From contig OX422184.1 of the NCBI GenBank assembly GCA_949130485.1, positions 23,232,917 through 23,296,916 of the forward strand: 64,000 nt of DNA. The letters are read 5' to 3'. Origin of the DNA: Agelas oroides. Taxonomy: Eukaryota; Porifera; Demospongiae; Agelasida; Agelasidae. Positions 23,539 through 37,042 of the stretch are shown in pieces. Both the position numbers and the translations under genes were made by a program. Under the pieces are notes generated by a model. That model ran no database searches and was not told where the DNA came from. It worked only from the letters and a program-made list of their open reading frames with translations. The number at the start of each line of letters is the position of its first letter. Positions within the stretch are counted from its first letter, which is position 1.

Positions 23539-24252
23539 GTATGGTATTGCCGACATACTTCCACATCCTACCAGTCATTAGCTGTACCTGTGTACGTTTA
23601 CTGTTCCATTTAATAATCCATTCAACCTTTACATTCCATATTCTAGTCCATGTGATTAGAGACACCTCCCTGTCTACACTGAGTTATGTTGGTACTGTAA
23701 CAGTGGTATTTGAATCACACAGTGTATAGTTTACACTACTGCACATGCTAGTTGCAATTGACATTTTGTTCCTCAGTCAACACTGCATGTACAACGTCAT
23801 CCTTCTTCAAGGCAGCTGTGCTTTCAATGGTGGGCTTGAAAATAAAGCTGATCACGTTATCAACAAGGAAAATGAGGTTTCATTTTTTTCCAAGTGACAA
23901 GTATCAACCAAGAGTTTGCTGTCGCATTTGCATGCACATCATAAAATCAGAAAAATGAGCATTTTCATTTTGCGTTAAAGCATATAGCCAGGTAAGTACC
24001 CATCCAAGAATAATACCTGTTTTATAACTTATCAAGTGGCTACTTCACTATAATTTTGTCACATGTGAAGATTTTCCTAGACACAGGACAACACTGCCTG
24101 TTTCTGTTTCAAAAACCAGCAAATACAAGAATGCAATATCAAACAACTACGCCTACATTGTCCATTAGCAGCAAGTATTGAATGCTTAGCACATAATACC
24201 TGGTACTACCTAGCTACACAGCTTAGCTTATTACTAACAAGTTCAAGTCATT

Positions 24253-24827
24253 TTACTTTGTGCACACAGCACACACGACTTCCTTCTCTGCGTCGTATGG
24301 AGGACAGGGGATTCCATAACCACACCTTACTTCTGTGTGGTAGAATCGAGCTCCATCTGTGTTTGCTGTACTGTCAGGAACTGACTCTGGAGATATGTCC
24401 ACACATTCAAACATTGTACGAGGATGACCATGATAGTTTGCCATGAGATATCCATAGTATTCTCGGGTCCAGGATGATGGGCAGGTAAGTCGTGCAGGAA
24501 TCATCACAACAGTTTCTCGTGTTGAAGTATAGCAGACTGCACATGGGACATTATGGTCATGGAAAGAGCGAAGTGGACCATTATCATTCCCTGTTGTCTG
24601 ATATTCAGCCCCGTACAGCAATGCTCTTCCACCCTGTGACCCAGCCGTGTAAGTAGAGTTCTCTGGTTGCTCTGGTAGACAGAGGTAGTTTGCTCCACCT
24701 CCACTCTCGGTATACCAACTTCCAGCTGCCCTTCCAACATACAGTAGCTCTGCTCCAGAAGTGTTAGAACACGTGGTCTTGCCCCACCTGGTGTACACCA
24801 CACCACCACCAGAGGAACCTGAGGGTC

Positions 24828-24878
<51 letters not shown>

Positions 24879-25682
24879 TGTATAATATGTGTGCATGGGG
24901 GAAGGAGTCAATAATTAAGAGCTTGGCATTCCTAGGTACAATATATAGCCATGTAGACAAATTATTGTGTATAAAAAACTGCTGTTGTGAGGTAAATAGA
25001 CAACAGCTTATTTCATGCATGCAGACCACCAGTTTGTTTCCTGGATAATGGTACCTGGACAATGTTTATCATAATAGGCACTACTATACACCAAGCTCCT
25101 TTTCCCATCGATATCATAGTAAAGTGGCATGAAATATGTCTTCTCTGGATACCTCAGGTTTCAATGCTGTATATGAATCACCTACTAGGCAGTTCTCTGG
25201 GCTGAACTTTAACAGTACGTACCTTGTGGTCCAGGTGGTCCCTGTGAGCCAGGGATACCCCTCTCCCCTGGTAATCCTGGGGCCCCATCCCGACCATCTC
25301 GTCCTGAAACTCCATCCCGACCATCTCTCCCTTGAGGTCCTTGAACAGTGTATATGCTGGATAGGGAACAACCTTCATTGGTAGAATTTTGATTTGAGGA
25401 CTGCACACTTCTCTCCTCCCTTGGTAGAGTGCCAGCTGGGTGAAGGGAAGGTATATATACTCAACCATACTACTTCATTCAAATGCTGTAGCTATTTGAG
25501 AATAAGTGTATTCTGCACAAGAACTAATGCTATCTGGAGAAATTTTGTACACTAGCACAATGGAAGCTGTGAAACACACAGTTGTTCACCCAAAAGTAGA
25601 GCATACCAGAAGCTGTATTGAGATACAAGGCAGCAAGAAATGCCACAGTTAGCATGAGGTAGCGATCCATCTTGGTAGACAT
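24253..25682 (-). CDS. Short-chain collagen gene B2, 287 aa (reference copy)
   Basis: Exons: 25607-25682, 25223-25435, 24253-24827. The ATG chosen opens MSTKMDRYLMLTVAF; the earlier in-frame codon is TTG. Residues 1-25 are a signal peptide. Residues 26-57 are a short N-terminal stretch with one Cys. The helix covers 58-96 (13 Gly-X-Y triplets, RDG-rich, with GLPGER at 79-84). The C-terminal domain is 106-287 with 10 Cys and resembles the non-collagenous domain of sponge short-chain collagens. It has two NST sequons. It is presumably a secreted matrix protein. Downstream on the same strand lies the A' relic, 0.7 kb away. Function is inferred from the family. Confidence 0.9.
24831..24864. repeat. 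(TG)n microsatellite at the intron 2 acceptor of B2
   Basis: About 17 TG repeats followed by a short GA run. On the coding strand this reads CT then CA repeats up to the TAG acceptor, replacing an ordinary pyrimidine tract. Confidence 0.95.
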
Positions 25683-25744
25683 CTCCTTCAAAGTTTCCAG
25701 ATCCTGATCGGTGGTACTGTAAATCAGCTTATGTTTCTAGTGTG

Positions 25745-25782
25745 ATTGGTTCACTTATATAGTAGCTGGTATTGGTTCACTT
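25745..25782 (-). promoter_or_regulatory. Promoter of B2: TATA box with direct repeats
   Basis: TATATAAG (minus) at 25754-25761, again 72 bp from the ATG, with AAGTGAACCAAT at 25745-25756 and 25771-25782. Matching TATA boxes: 31893-31900 (B3), 38546-38553 (B4), 44572-44579 (B5), 50733-50740 (B6), 56734-56741 (B7), 62763-62770 (B8). In B3, B4 and B5 the proximal repeat is changed to AAGCAAACCAAT. Confidence 0.6.
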
Positions 25783-25956
25783 ATCACAGGAAGTAACTTT
25801 GTCAAATTCCAGGTGCAATCAGCAGTGGCATTGAGAACAGCTATTACCATTAACTTGGTCAAATTTCCGATATGCCAGCTGTCATTTCAATAACCCACCT
25901 CCATGGGGTTCCTTTTACTGGGTGATTCCTAGAACTGGGACCAGCTGTTATTATAG

Positions 25957-26184
25957 TAGTTTGATCACATTGGTATGGTTGCGGCCAACATGAGCGATAA
26001 GGCTGCAGGTATGATTCCTCCTACTACAAGTGAAGCCTTGTCATAACCCACCAACATAGTGTTATTATGGTAGTTTGATCACATTGGTATGGTTGCGGCC
26101 AACATGAGCAATAAGGCTGCAGGTAAGATTCCTCCTACTATAAGTGAAGCCTTGTCATAACCCACCAACATAGTGTTATTATGG
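25957..26184. repeat. Tandem 114-bp duplication in the spacer before U2
   Basis: Two nearly identical 114-bp copies begin at 25957 and 26071 (TAGTTTGATCACATTGGTAT); a third, diverged monomer starts at 26185. The doubled form also occurs at 32096-32323, 44775-45002 and 62966-63193, and is single before U1, U4, U6 and U7. Confidence 0.85.
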
Positions 26185-29100
26185 TAGTTCAATCAAATGT
26201 GCATGATTACTGCAACCACGAGCAATAAGGCCAGTATGATTCCTCTTACAAGTGCGGACTGGTCATTTCAAGGATACACCCACATGGTTCTAGAACTTGA
26301 AGTAGCTGCTACTATAGTTGGTCAAATTGGTATTATTAAGGTCAGCACAAGCGATTCGGCCGGTACAGTTTTGGCTTTGGCTGTACTGCCTGTTTGCAGG
26401 CAGATCTTAAATGCTCTTTCTCTCAAGAAAAAACCTTTTGTGTACCCCATTAGTGGGAGGGGGTGGCATGATAATGTTGCGTCTACATGCACACTTTGTG
26501 TGAGAAGATTCCCTTACTGTTGCACTCACTCAAATAGCTAGGTTCAAATGGCTAGTCCTGGAGTGGCAGATACTCAAATTTTATTACAATTTCAATACGA
26601 GGGCATCATACATTGATCAGATTAAGGTTGCCAATATATAACAATAAGATAGCACATGCAGTTGAGAATGAAGTGAAAGAAATATTTGTTTCCACATCTG
26701 GTTTTGCACACTTTTGCATGCACATGTGTACTTAGCTTTTCTCCCTGAATTGAACCACACCACTCAAATGCTGGTGCCAGGCCTGCAGGTTCAGAATAGA
26801 GTGGTAGGTACTGCAATTTTACTGCCAATCAAATTTTCGCCATGAGGCAATTATCAGAATGAGGCGGCCCACATTAGAATAAGGTTGTAATGCAGTGTTT
26901 ATAAATATATGAAATGATGTACTGTAATTCATGTTGCAAATTTATAATGATCATGGTTAAGTCAAACTGAAATCAAAACTACAATCATCTTCTGTAACCA
27001 GGCCTAGGCAACACCACAGTAGATTATGAGCATCATTTCAATGTGTTCCCAGGCAGTGTGTGTTGTAGTAGTTGATCGGATAGTTATTCATCAAAGAGCA
27101 GACAATCCCAATCTCATTCCCAGGGGACATTTTAGTACACCTCTGTCAAAGGAACAGGTGCATGGGTTAGCTATTGAAATGATACCTGTGCCAATTTTGG
27201 CATCACATACATCACGAATTGATCATATACTTTAAACTAGAACTATAGCTGGTAGCATGCCAATGATATTTTGGTCAAATTCGCTGACGTGTTACCTGAG
27301 CAGTACTATCTGACCAGTAACATCTGACCAGTACTGTATTGGCACCAGATGTCTTTCAATTGAACTGGCCAGATACGCTGTGAAACTGGTCAAACTTGCA
27401 CAGACATGTACTATCAGCAGTACCATTAGCACCATGCAGCTGTCATTCTCCTGTACATTAATGGAACTGTGTTTGTGTGTGATCAAATTAGCCGGTATGA
27501 ATTATCAACGATTCTGTTTGTACCAGCTGTCATTATTATAACTTACCCACTCAATGTAATGTATATTAGATGCACTAATTATACTCTGAACATAAACACA
27601 ATATATTGTTTACCCTCGGCCCACCCACACTGTTCTGGCTACTGAGTAATTCCTTGAACTTGGAATACTGCTGCTGCTGGTGGTAGTACTTTGGTCAAAC
27701 TGGTTACAATGTTGCATCTATTGGAACCATAATAACACACCCACTCAGTTCTTTTACTAAGTGATTCCTTGAAATTAGTCTACAGGTTGCTAGTATCATC
27801 AGAACAATTGACAACAGGTGTCATATAGTCCAACCATATCCTTCCACTACTGAGTAATTCCACAAACTTGCACTAGCTGCTATAGTTAACTGTTGCTTTT
27901 TTATAGTAGGTGCAAGGTAGAGGCCGCACACCAAACAAAAAAAAAGACTCACCTCTCACAGGCCTCAAGGCCCTGACCCCAAAACTGAAACCAAGTGTAC
28001 TTGCAACCAACCAACTGTACTTGCAGCCACTGTGACATTGACCTTCGCCACACCCACTCATTAATGTATTTGCATTCTCATCATCTAAAAATTGAAACTA
28101 CCTTCCCTGCCAAAAATGAAGAAAGGTAAGAATGGCAATTTCTAAGCCCATTTGTTAAGACCCACTGCCACCCATAACCTTTCTAATGTAGCATCTATTG
28201 GCACCGGAATAACACCAACTCAGTTTGTTCTTTTACTAAGTGATTCCTCGAATTTAGACAAGCTGCTATTGTTCAATTTAGTCAACATGTAGTATCATCA
28301 GAACTATTGACAACAGGTGTCATAGTTCAACCATATCCTTCCGGCACTTGAGTAATTCCACACAAACTTGCGCTAGCCGCTATATATAATGACATATAAC
28401 TGGTTACAATCTATTAGCATCTATTGGCACCGGCTGTCTTTTCCATAACCTACCCACATGGTTCTTTTACAAGTCAAGCTGCTATTGTTAGTAGTCAACA
28501 TGCATTATCAGCAGTACAATTGACATTTTACTAACAATAGCCCACCCACATCCTTCCGTTACTGAGTAGTTCCATGAACTTGGACAAGCTGCTATTATCC
28601 CATTCCGTTCAAACTGTTTACAATGTAATATCACCACTACTGTTTGCACAATCTGTAATTCCAATAACCCATGGTTCTTCATACTTGGCGATTCCTTGAA
28701 ATGAACACTTCTAATGATTCTGCTACTAGACAGCTTGACACGAAGCATGAAAGAATGTTACAATAGCTAATGGTCCATAATTTATGGTGAAAAGATCCTA
28801 TTCATCATGTGTACTTTATAGTTTATTAACAGCCATGAACTGCTGAATGATTACTTTGGCCATGAGTCCTGGTAATGCCACAGTATAATCAAACATCCAG
28901 GGGGGATGCATATGGTGTGCCATAACTGAAGTGTATAGAAAGTGTTAGCTATGTATGTGACAGGCTGCTACACTGGATACCAAGCTAGATCACATAGAGT
29001 AATAATAGTTCACTGTAATTAGAACGAAATGCGTATGTTTGTGCAATTTTTTTTTGAAGGCAACCCTTCAAAAGAGGGGTTACCCCCTCTAGATCTGCCA

Positions 29101-29398
29101 CTGATACCGCGAGGCCCCACACACATTCGATATTGCCCATAGGCAAAGCCTAGAGTAGACACAAGATAACTTCCAATCATTCGGTTGAGAGCTCATTTTT
29201 AATAGTTACACATTATCCGACCGTGCGCTCCGTACCGTGCGAGGTTGGGGATGAGCCGGCTCAAGCAATGCCCTATAGCTCTAGCTAGTAGCTAGTAGCG
29301 CAAGCGAGTTGGCGATCCAGTTCGCTCGTATTTCATTCCTAGAAAAGACGAAGGGGAAGTTTGTATGAACCAAGCGAACCTCCCTGAATCCGCCACTG

Positions 29399-29678
29399 TG
29401 TAGAGTACCATGGCTGCTCTGTTAGACAAAGGTAGTTTGCTCCACCTCCTCTTTGAGTATAGTGACTTCCAGCTGCCCTTCCAGCATACAATAGCTGTGT
29501 TCCAGTAGTGTTGGGACATGTGGTCCTCCCCCACTTGGTGTACACCACACCACCAGTAGTGGGACCTGGAGGTCCTCTCAGTCCATTCACTCCCCTCTCT
29601 CTTTTCTGACCCTTGATACCAGCAAATCCCTCTGGACCTTGACCACCAGTTTGATCCTGAATGTCCTGCTGTCCTCTA
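29399..29678 (-). pseudogene. Collagen A' relic, U2
   Basis: The same 280-bp remnant as in U1, with the same CTA junction, the same hAT-like truncation and the same protein remnant. Its identical limits show that the damage preceded amplification of the unit. Confidence 0.85.
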
Positions 29679-30391
29679 GTATGGTATTGCCGACATACTT
29701 CCACATCCTACCAGTCATTAGCTGTACCTGTGTACGTTTACTGTTCCATTTAATAATCCATTCAACCTTTACATTCCATATTCTAGTCCATGTGATTAGA
29801 GACACCTCCCTGTCTACACTGAGTTATTTGGTACTGTAACAGTGGTATTTGAATCACACAGTGTATAGTTTACACTACTGCACATGCTAGTTGCAATTGA
29901 CATTTTGTTCCTCAGTCAACACTGCATGTACAACGTCATCCTTCTTCAAGGCAGCTGTGCTTTGAATGGTGGGCTTGAAAATAAAGCTGATAAAGTTATC
30001 AACAAGGAAAATGAGGTTTCATTTTTTTCCAAGTGACAAGTATCAACCAAGAGTTTGCTGTCGCATTTGCATGCACATCCTAAAATCAGAAAAATGAGCA
30101 TTTTCATTTTGCGTTAAAGCATATAGCCAGGTAAGTACCCATCCAAGAATAATACCTGTTTTATAACTTATCAAGTGGCTACTTCACTATAATTTTGTCA
30201 CATGTGAAGATTTTCCTAGACACAGCACAACACTGCCGGTTTCTGTTTCAAAAACCAGCAAATACAAGAATGCAATATCAAACAACTACGCCTACATTGT
30301 CCATTAGCAGCAAGTATTGAATGCTTAGCACATAATACCTGGTACTACCTAGCTACACAGCTTAGCTTATTACTAACAAGTTCAAGTCATT

Positions 30392-30966
30392 TTACTTTGT
30401 GCACACAGCACACACGACTTCCTTCTCTGCGTCGTATGGAGGACAGGGGATTCCATAACCACACCTTACTTCTGTGTGGTAGAATCGAGCTCCATCTGTG
30501 TTTGCTGTACTGTCAGGAACTGACTCTGGAGATATGTCCACACATTCAAACATTGTACGAGGATGACCATGATAGTTTGCCATGAGATATCCATAGTATT
30601 CTCGGGTCCAGGATGATGGGCAGGTAAGTCGTGCAGGAATCATCACAACAGTTTCTCGTGTTGAAGTATAGCAGACTGCACATGGGACATTATGGTCATG
30701 GAAAGAGCGAAGTGGACCATTATCATTCCCTGTTGTCTGATATTCAGCCCCGTACAGCAATGCTCTTCCACCCTGTGACCCAGCCGTGTAAGTAGAGTTC
30801 TCTGGTTGCTCTGGTAGACAGAGGTAGTTTGCTCCACCTCCACTCTCGGTATACCAACTTCCAGCTGCCCTTCCAACATACAGTAGCTCTGCTCCAGAAG
30901 TGTTAGAACACGTGGTCTTGCCCCACCTGGTGTACACCACACCACCACCAGAGGAACCTGAGGGTC

Positions 30967-31016
<50 letters not shown>

Positions 31017-31821
31017 GTGTATAATATGTGTGCATGGGGGAAGGAGTCAATAATTAAGAGCTTGGCATTCCTAGGTACAATATATAGCCATGTAGACAAA
31101 CTATTGTGTATAAAAAGCTGCTGTTGTGAGGTAAATAGACAACAGCTTATTTCATGCATGTAGACCACCAGTTTGTTTCCTGGATGATGGTACCTGGACA
31201 ATGTTTATCATAATAGGCACTACTATACACCAAGCTCCTTTTCCCATCGATATCATAGTAAAGCGGCCTGAAATATGTCTTCTCTGGATACCTCAGGTTT
31301 CAAGGCTGTATATGAATTACCTACTAGGCAGTTCTCTGGGCTGAACTTTAACAGTACGTACCTTGTGGTCCAGGTGGTCCCTGTGAGCCAGGGATACCCC
31401 TCTCCCCTGGTAATCCTGGGGCCCCATCCCGACCATCTCGTCCTGAAACTCCATCCCGACCATCTCTCCCTTGAGGTCCTTGAACAGTGTATATGCTGGA
31501 TAGGGAACAACCTTCATTGGTAGAATTTTGATTTGAGGACTGCACACTTCTCTCCTCCCTTGGTAGAGTGACAGCTGGGTGAAGGGAAGGTATATATACT
31601 CAACCATACTACTTCATTCAAATGCTGTAGCCATTTGAGAATAAGTGTATTCTGCACAAGAACTAATGCTATCTGGAGAAATTTTGTACACTAGCACAAT
31701 GGAAGCTGTGAAACACACAGTTGTTCACCCAAAAGTAGAGCATACCAGAAGCTGTATTGAGATACAAGGCAGCAAGAAATGTCACAGTTAGCATGAGGTA
31801 GCGATCCATCTTGGTAGACAT
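30392..31821 (-). CDS. Short-chain collagen gene B3, 287 aa
   Basis: Exons: 31746-31821, 31362-31574, 30392-30966; all splice sites are intact. The C-terminal exon encodes the same protein as B2. Differences are A14T in the signal peptide and G27V just after it (GTGACAG at the exon 2 start). The intron 2 CA tract is about 32 bp (30970-31001). The proximal promoter repeat carries two changes. It is probably functional and has the same secreted matrix role as the other copies. Confidence 0.9.
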
Positions 31822-34559
31822 CTCCTTCAAAGTTTCCAGATCCTGATCGGTGGTACTGTAAATCAGCTTATGTTTCTAGTGCGATTGGTTTGCTTATATA
31901 GTAGCTGGTATTGGTTCACTTATCACAGGAAATGACTTTGTCAAATTCCAGGTGCAATCAGCAATGGCATTGAGAACAGCTATTACCATTAACTTGGTCA
32001 AATTTCCGATATGCCAGCTGTCATTTCAATAACCCACCTCCATGGGGTTCCTTTTACTGGGTGATTCCTAGAACTGGGACCAGCTGTTATTATAGTAGTT
32101 TGATCACATTGGTATGGTTGCGGCCAACATGAGCGATAAGGCTGCAGGTATGATTCCTCCTACTACAAGTGAAGCCTTGTCATAACCCACCAACATAGTG
32201 TTATTATGGTAGTTTGATCACATTGGTATGGTTGCGGCCAACATGAGCGATAAGGCTGCAGGTATGATTCCTCCTACTATAAGTGAAGCCTTGTCATAAC
32301 CCACCAACATAGTGTTATTATGGTAGTTCAATCAAATGTGCATGATTACTGCAAGCACGAGCAATAAGGCCAGTATGATTCCTCTTACAAGTGCGGACTG
32401 GTCATTTCAAGGATACACCCACATGGTTCTAGAACTTGAAGTAGCTGCTACTATAGTTGGTCAAATTGGTATTATTAAGGTCAGCACAAGCGATTCGGCC
32501 GGTACAGTTTTGGCTTTGGCTGTACTGCCTGTTTGCAGGCAGATCTTAAATGCTCTTTCTCTCAAGAAAAAACCTTTTGTGTACCCCATTAGTGGGAGGG
32601 GGTGGCATGATAATGTTGCGTCTACATGCACACTTTGTGTGAGAAGATTCCCTTACTGTTGCACTCACTCAAATAGCTAGGTTCAAATGGCTAGTCCTGG
32701 AGTGGCAGATACTCAAATTTTATTACCATTTCAATACGAGGGCATCATACATTGATCAGATTAAGGTTGCCAATATATAACAATAAGATAGCACATGCAG
32801 TTGAGAATGAAGTGAAAGAAATATTTGTTTCCTCATCTGGTTTTGCACACTTTTGCATGCACATGTGTACTTAGCTTTCCTCCCTGAATTGAACCACACC
32901 ACTCAAATGCTGGTGCCAGGCCTGCAGGTTCAGAATAGAGTGGTAGGTACTGCAATTTTACTGCCCATCAAATTTTCGCCATGAGGCAATTATCAGAATG
33001 AGGCGGCCCACATTAGAATAAGGTTGTAATGCAGTGTTTATAAATATATGAAATGATGTACTGTAATTCATGTTGCAAATTTATAATGATCATGGTTAAG
33101 TCAAACTGAAATCAAAACTACAATGATCTTCTGTAACCAGGCCTAGGCAACACCACAGTAGATTATAAGCATCATTTCAATGTGTTCCCAGGCAGTGTGT
33201 GTTGTAGTAGTTGATCGGATAGTTATTCATCAAAGAGCAGACAATCCCAATCTCATTCCCAGGGGACATTTTAGTACACCTCTGTCAAAGGAACAGGTGC
33301 ATGGGTTAGCTATTGAAATGATACCTGTGCCAATTTTGGCATCACATACATCACGAATTGATCATATACTTTAAACTAGAACTATAGCTGGTAGCATGCC
33401 AATGATATTTTGGTCAAATTCGCTGACGTGTTACCTGAGCAGTACTATCTTACCAGTAACATCTGACCAGTACTGTATTGGCACCAGATGTCTTTCAATT
33501 GAACTGGCCAGATACGCTGTGAAACTGGTCAAACTTGCACAGACATGTACTATCAGCAGTACCATTAGCACCATGCAGCTGTCATTCTCCTGTACATTAA
33601 TGGAACTGTGTTTGTGTGTGATCAAATTAGCCGGTATGAATTATCAACGATTCTGTTTGTACCAGCTGTCATTATTATAACTTACCCACTCAATGTAATG
33701 TATATTAGATGCACTAATTATACTCTGAACATAAACACAATATATTGTTTACCCTCGGCCCACCCACACTGTTCTGGCTACTGAGTAATTCCTTGAACTT
33801 GGAATACTGCTGCTGCTGGTGGTGGTACTTTGGTCAAACTGGTTACAATGTTGCATCTATTGGAACCATAATAACACACCCACTCAGTTCTTTTACTAAG
33901 TGATTCCTTGAAATTAGTCTACAGGTTGCTAGTATCATCAGAACAATTGACAACAGGTGTCATATAGTCCAACCATATCCTTCCACTACTGAGTAATTCC
34001 ACAAACTTGCACTAGCTGCTATAGTTAACTGTTGCTTTTTTATAGTAGGTGCAAGGTAGAGGCCGCACACCAAACAAAAAAAAAAACTCACCTCTCACAG
34101 GCCTCAAGGCCCTGACCCCAAAACTGAAACCAAGTGTACTTGCAACCAACCAACTGTACTTGCAGCCACTGTGACATTGACCTTCGCTACACCCACTCAT
34201 TAATGTATTTGCATTCTCAGCATCTAAAAATTGAAACTACCTTCCCTGCCAAAAATGAAGAAAGGTAAGAATGGCAATTTCTAAGCCCATTTGTTAAGAC
34301 CCACTGCCACCCATAACCTTTCTAATGTAGCATCTATTGGCACCGGAATAACACACCAACTCAGTTTGTTCTTTTACTAAGTGATTCCTTGAATTTAGAC
34401 AAGCTGCTATTGTTCAATTTAGTCAACATGTAGTATCATCAGAACTATTGACAACAGGTGTCATAGTTCAACCATATCCTTCCGGCACTTGAGTAATTCC
34501 ACACAAACTTGCGCTAGCCGCTATATATAATGACATATAACTGGTTACAATCTAAGATT

Positions 34560-35062
34560 CAGGGCCGTAGCCACCGGTCCGGTTAGTCCGGTTTCAACCG
34601 GACCACTTTTTCCCTCACCCATGGCTTGCTTGGCGTCGCCAAATAGGGCCAATGCTCGGCAAACGCCCATGGCACGCACACAGCGTGGTGACATGTTGCA
34701 ACATAATACGAGATGGCTGCGAACAGTGCGAAAGACCGAGTCTTCCAACAATTTTCCGTTCTTTCAACCGAACGATCTGCGAAGGGTGTGGCTTTTGAGA
34801 TTAGCGAACGATCGGAAAGCCGAAACATTGCAGTGCTATATGGCGCAACGTGCAGAAAGGGTAGATGTTCATGCATGTAAAACTCTGTCATCTGGCCTCC
34901 GAGAAGCATCGTTTTGGCCCATAAATTGTCTCAGAAGCAACCTCATAGCCTCTAAATTCCAAAAATTTTCTGGGGGGGCATGCCCCCAGACCCTCCTAGC
35001 TGTTGCGTGCTTACGCACGCACCACTAACCTGACCACTCCAAATTTCGCGGCTACGGCCCTG
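34560..35062. mobile_element. hAT-type non-autonomous transposon (503 bp)
   Basis: It has perfect 13-bp terminal inverted repeats, CAGGGCCGTAGCC and GGCTACGGCCCTG. The flanks ATCTAAGA (34550-34557) and ATCTAGCA (35063-35070) look like an 8-bp target duplication with two changes. Sister units read TTACAATCTAGCATCTATTG without interruption. The TIR and 8-bp target size fit hAT. A 135-codon frame inside resembles nothing known and is probably chance. Found only in U3. Confidence 0.8.
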
Positions 35063-36048
35063 ATCTAGCACCTATTGGCACCGGCTGTCTTTTCCATAAC
35101 CTACCCACATGGTTCTTTTACAAGTCAAGCTGCTATTGTTAGTAGTCAACATGCATTATCAGCAGTACAATTGACATTTTACTAACAATAGCCCACCCAC
35201 ATCCTTCCGTTACTGAGTAGTTCCATGAACTTGGACAAGCTGCTATATCCCATTCCGTTCAAACTGTTTACAATGTAATATCACCAGTACTGTTTGCACA
35301 ATCTGTAATTCCAATAACCCATGGTTCTTCATACTTGGCGATTCCTTGAAATGAACACTTCTAATGATTCTGCTACTAGACAGCTTGACACGAAGCATGA
35401 AAGAATGTTACAATAGCTAATGGTGCATAATTTATGGTGAAAAGATGCTATTCATCATGTGTACTTTATAGTTTATTAACAGCCATGAACTGCTGAATGA
35501 TTACTTTGGCCATGAGTCCTGGTAATGCCACAGTATAATCAAACATCCAGGGGGGATGCATATGGTGTGCCATAACTGAAGTGTATAGAAAGTGTTAGCT
35601 ATGTATGTGACAGGCTGCTACACTGGATACCAAGCTAGATCACATAGAGTAATAATAGTTCACTGTAATTAGAACGAAATGCGTATGTTTGTGCAATTTT
35701 TTTTTGAAGGCAACCCTTCAAAAGAGGGGTTACCCCCTCTAGATCTGCCACTGATACCGCGAGGCCCCACACACATTCGGTATTGCCCATAGGCAAAGCC
35801 TAGAGTAGACACAAGATAACTTCCAATCATTCGGTTGAGAGCTCATTTTTAATAGTTACACATTATCCGACCGTGCGCTCCGTACCGTGCGAGGTTGGGG
35901 ATGAGCCGGCTCAAGCAATGCCCTATAGCTCTAGCTAGTAGCTAGTAGCGCAAGCGAGTTGGCGATCCAGTTCGCTCGTATTTCATTCCTAGAAAAGACG
36001 AAGGGGAAGTTTGTATGAACCAAGCGAACCTCCCTGAATCCGCCACTG

Positions 36049-36328
36049 TGTAGAGTACCATGGCTGCTCTGTTAGACAAAGGTAGTTTGCTCCACCTCCT
36101 CTTTGAGTATAGTGACTTCCAGCTGCCCTTCCAGCATACAATAGCTGTGTTCCAGTAGTGTTGGGACATGTGGTCCTCCCCCACTTGGTGTACACCACAC
36201 CACCAGTAGTGGGACCTGGAGGTCCTCTCAGTCCATTCACTCCCCTCTCTCTTTTCTGACCCTTGATACCAGCAAATCCCTCTGGACCTTGACCACCAGT
36301 TTGATCCTGAATGTCCTGCTGTCCTCTA
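36049..36328 (-). pseudogene. Collagen A' relic, U3
   Basis: A 280-bp remnant with the same ends as in U1 and U2 and the same Gly-to-Asp losses. The encoded fragment is identical to that of U2. Confidence 0.85.
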
Positions 36329-37042
36329 GTATGGTATTGCCGACATACTTCCACATCCTACCAGTCATTAGCTGTACCTGTGTACGTTTACTGTTCCATT
36401 TAATAATCCATTCAACCTTTACATTCCATATTCTAGTCCATGTGATTAGAGACACCTCCCTGTCTACACTGAGTTATGTTGGTACTGTAACAGTGGTATT
36501 TGAATCACACAGTGTATAGTTTACACTACTGCACATGCTAGTTGCAATTGACATTTTGTTCCTCAGTCAACACTGCATGTACAACGTCATCCTTCTTCAA
36601 GGCAGCTGTGCTTTCAATGGTGGGCTTGAAAATAAAGCTGATCAAGTTATCAACAAGGAAAATGAGGTCTCATTTTTTTCCAAGTGACAAGTATCAACCA
36701 AGAGTTTGCTGTCGCATTTGCATGCACATCCTAAAATCAGAAAAATGAGCATTTTCATTTTGCGTTAAAGCATATAGCCAGGTAAGTACCCATCCAAGAA
36801 TAATACCTGTTTTATAACTTATCAAGCGGCTACTTCACTATAATTTTGTCACATGTGAAGATTTTCCTAGACACAGCACAACACTGCCGGTTTCTGTTTC
36901 AAAAACCAGCAAATACAAGAATGCAATATCAAACAACTACGCCTACATTGTCCATTAGCAGCAAGTATTGAATGCTTAGCACATAATACCTGGTACTACC
37001 TAGCTACACAGCTTAGCTTATTACTAACAAGTTCAAGTCATT

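Larger units (their letters stand above)
20336..26439. repeat. Tandem unit U1 (6104 bp)
   Basis: Order within the unit: satellite spacer (20336-22620, with a ~300-bp unrelated insert at 21748-22045), unique spacer, hAT-like ends (to 23258), A' relic (23259-23538), spacer (23539-24252), gene B2 (24253-25682), promoter, and pre-unit spacer with a tandem 114-bp duplication (25957-26184). Apart from B2 and A' I see no gene. Confidence 0.9.
26440..32578. repeat. Tandem unit U2 (6139 bp)
   Basis: Same order as U1: satellite spacer to ~28760, hAT-like ends to 29398, A' relic 29399-29678, spacer 29679-30391, gene B3 30392-31821, promoter, and spacer with the doubled 114-bp monomer. Sequence differences from U1 are few. 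No other gene. Confidence 0.9.

Noticed and set aside
33396-33680. 94-codon plus-strand frame in U3 and U5
   Set aside because: Open only because one base change removes a stop in these two units; closed in the others.
34621-35028. 135-codon frame inside the U3 hAT-type element
   Set aside because: Overlapping frames on both strands, no transposase motif; typical of a non-autonomous element.
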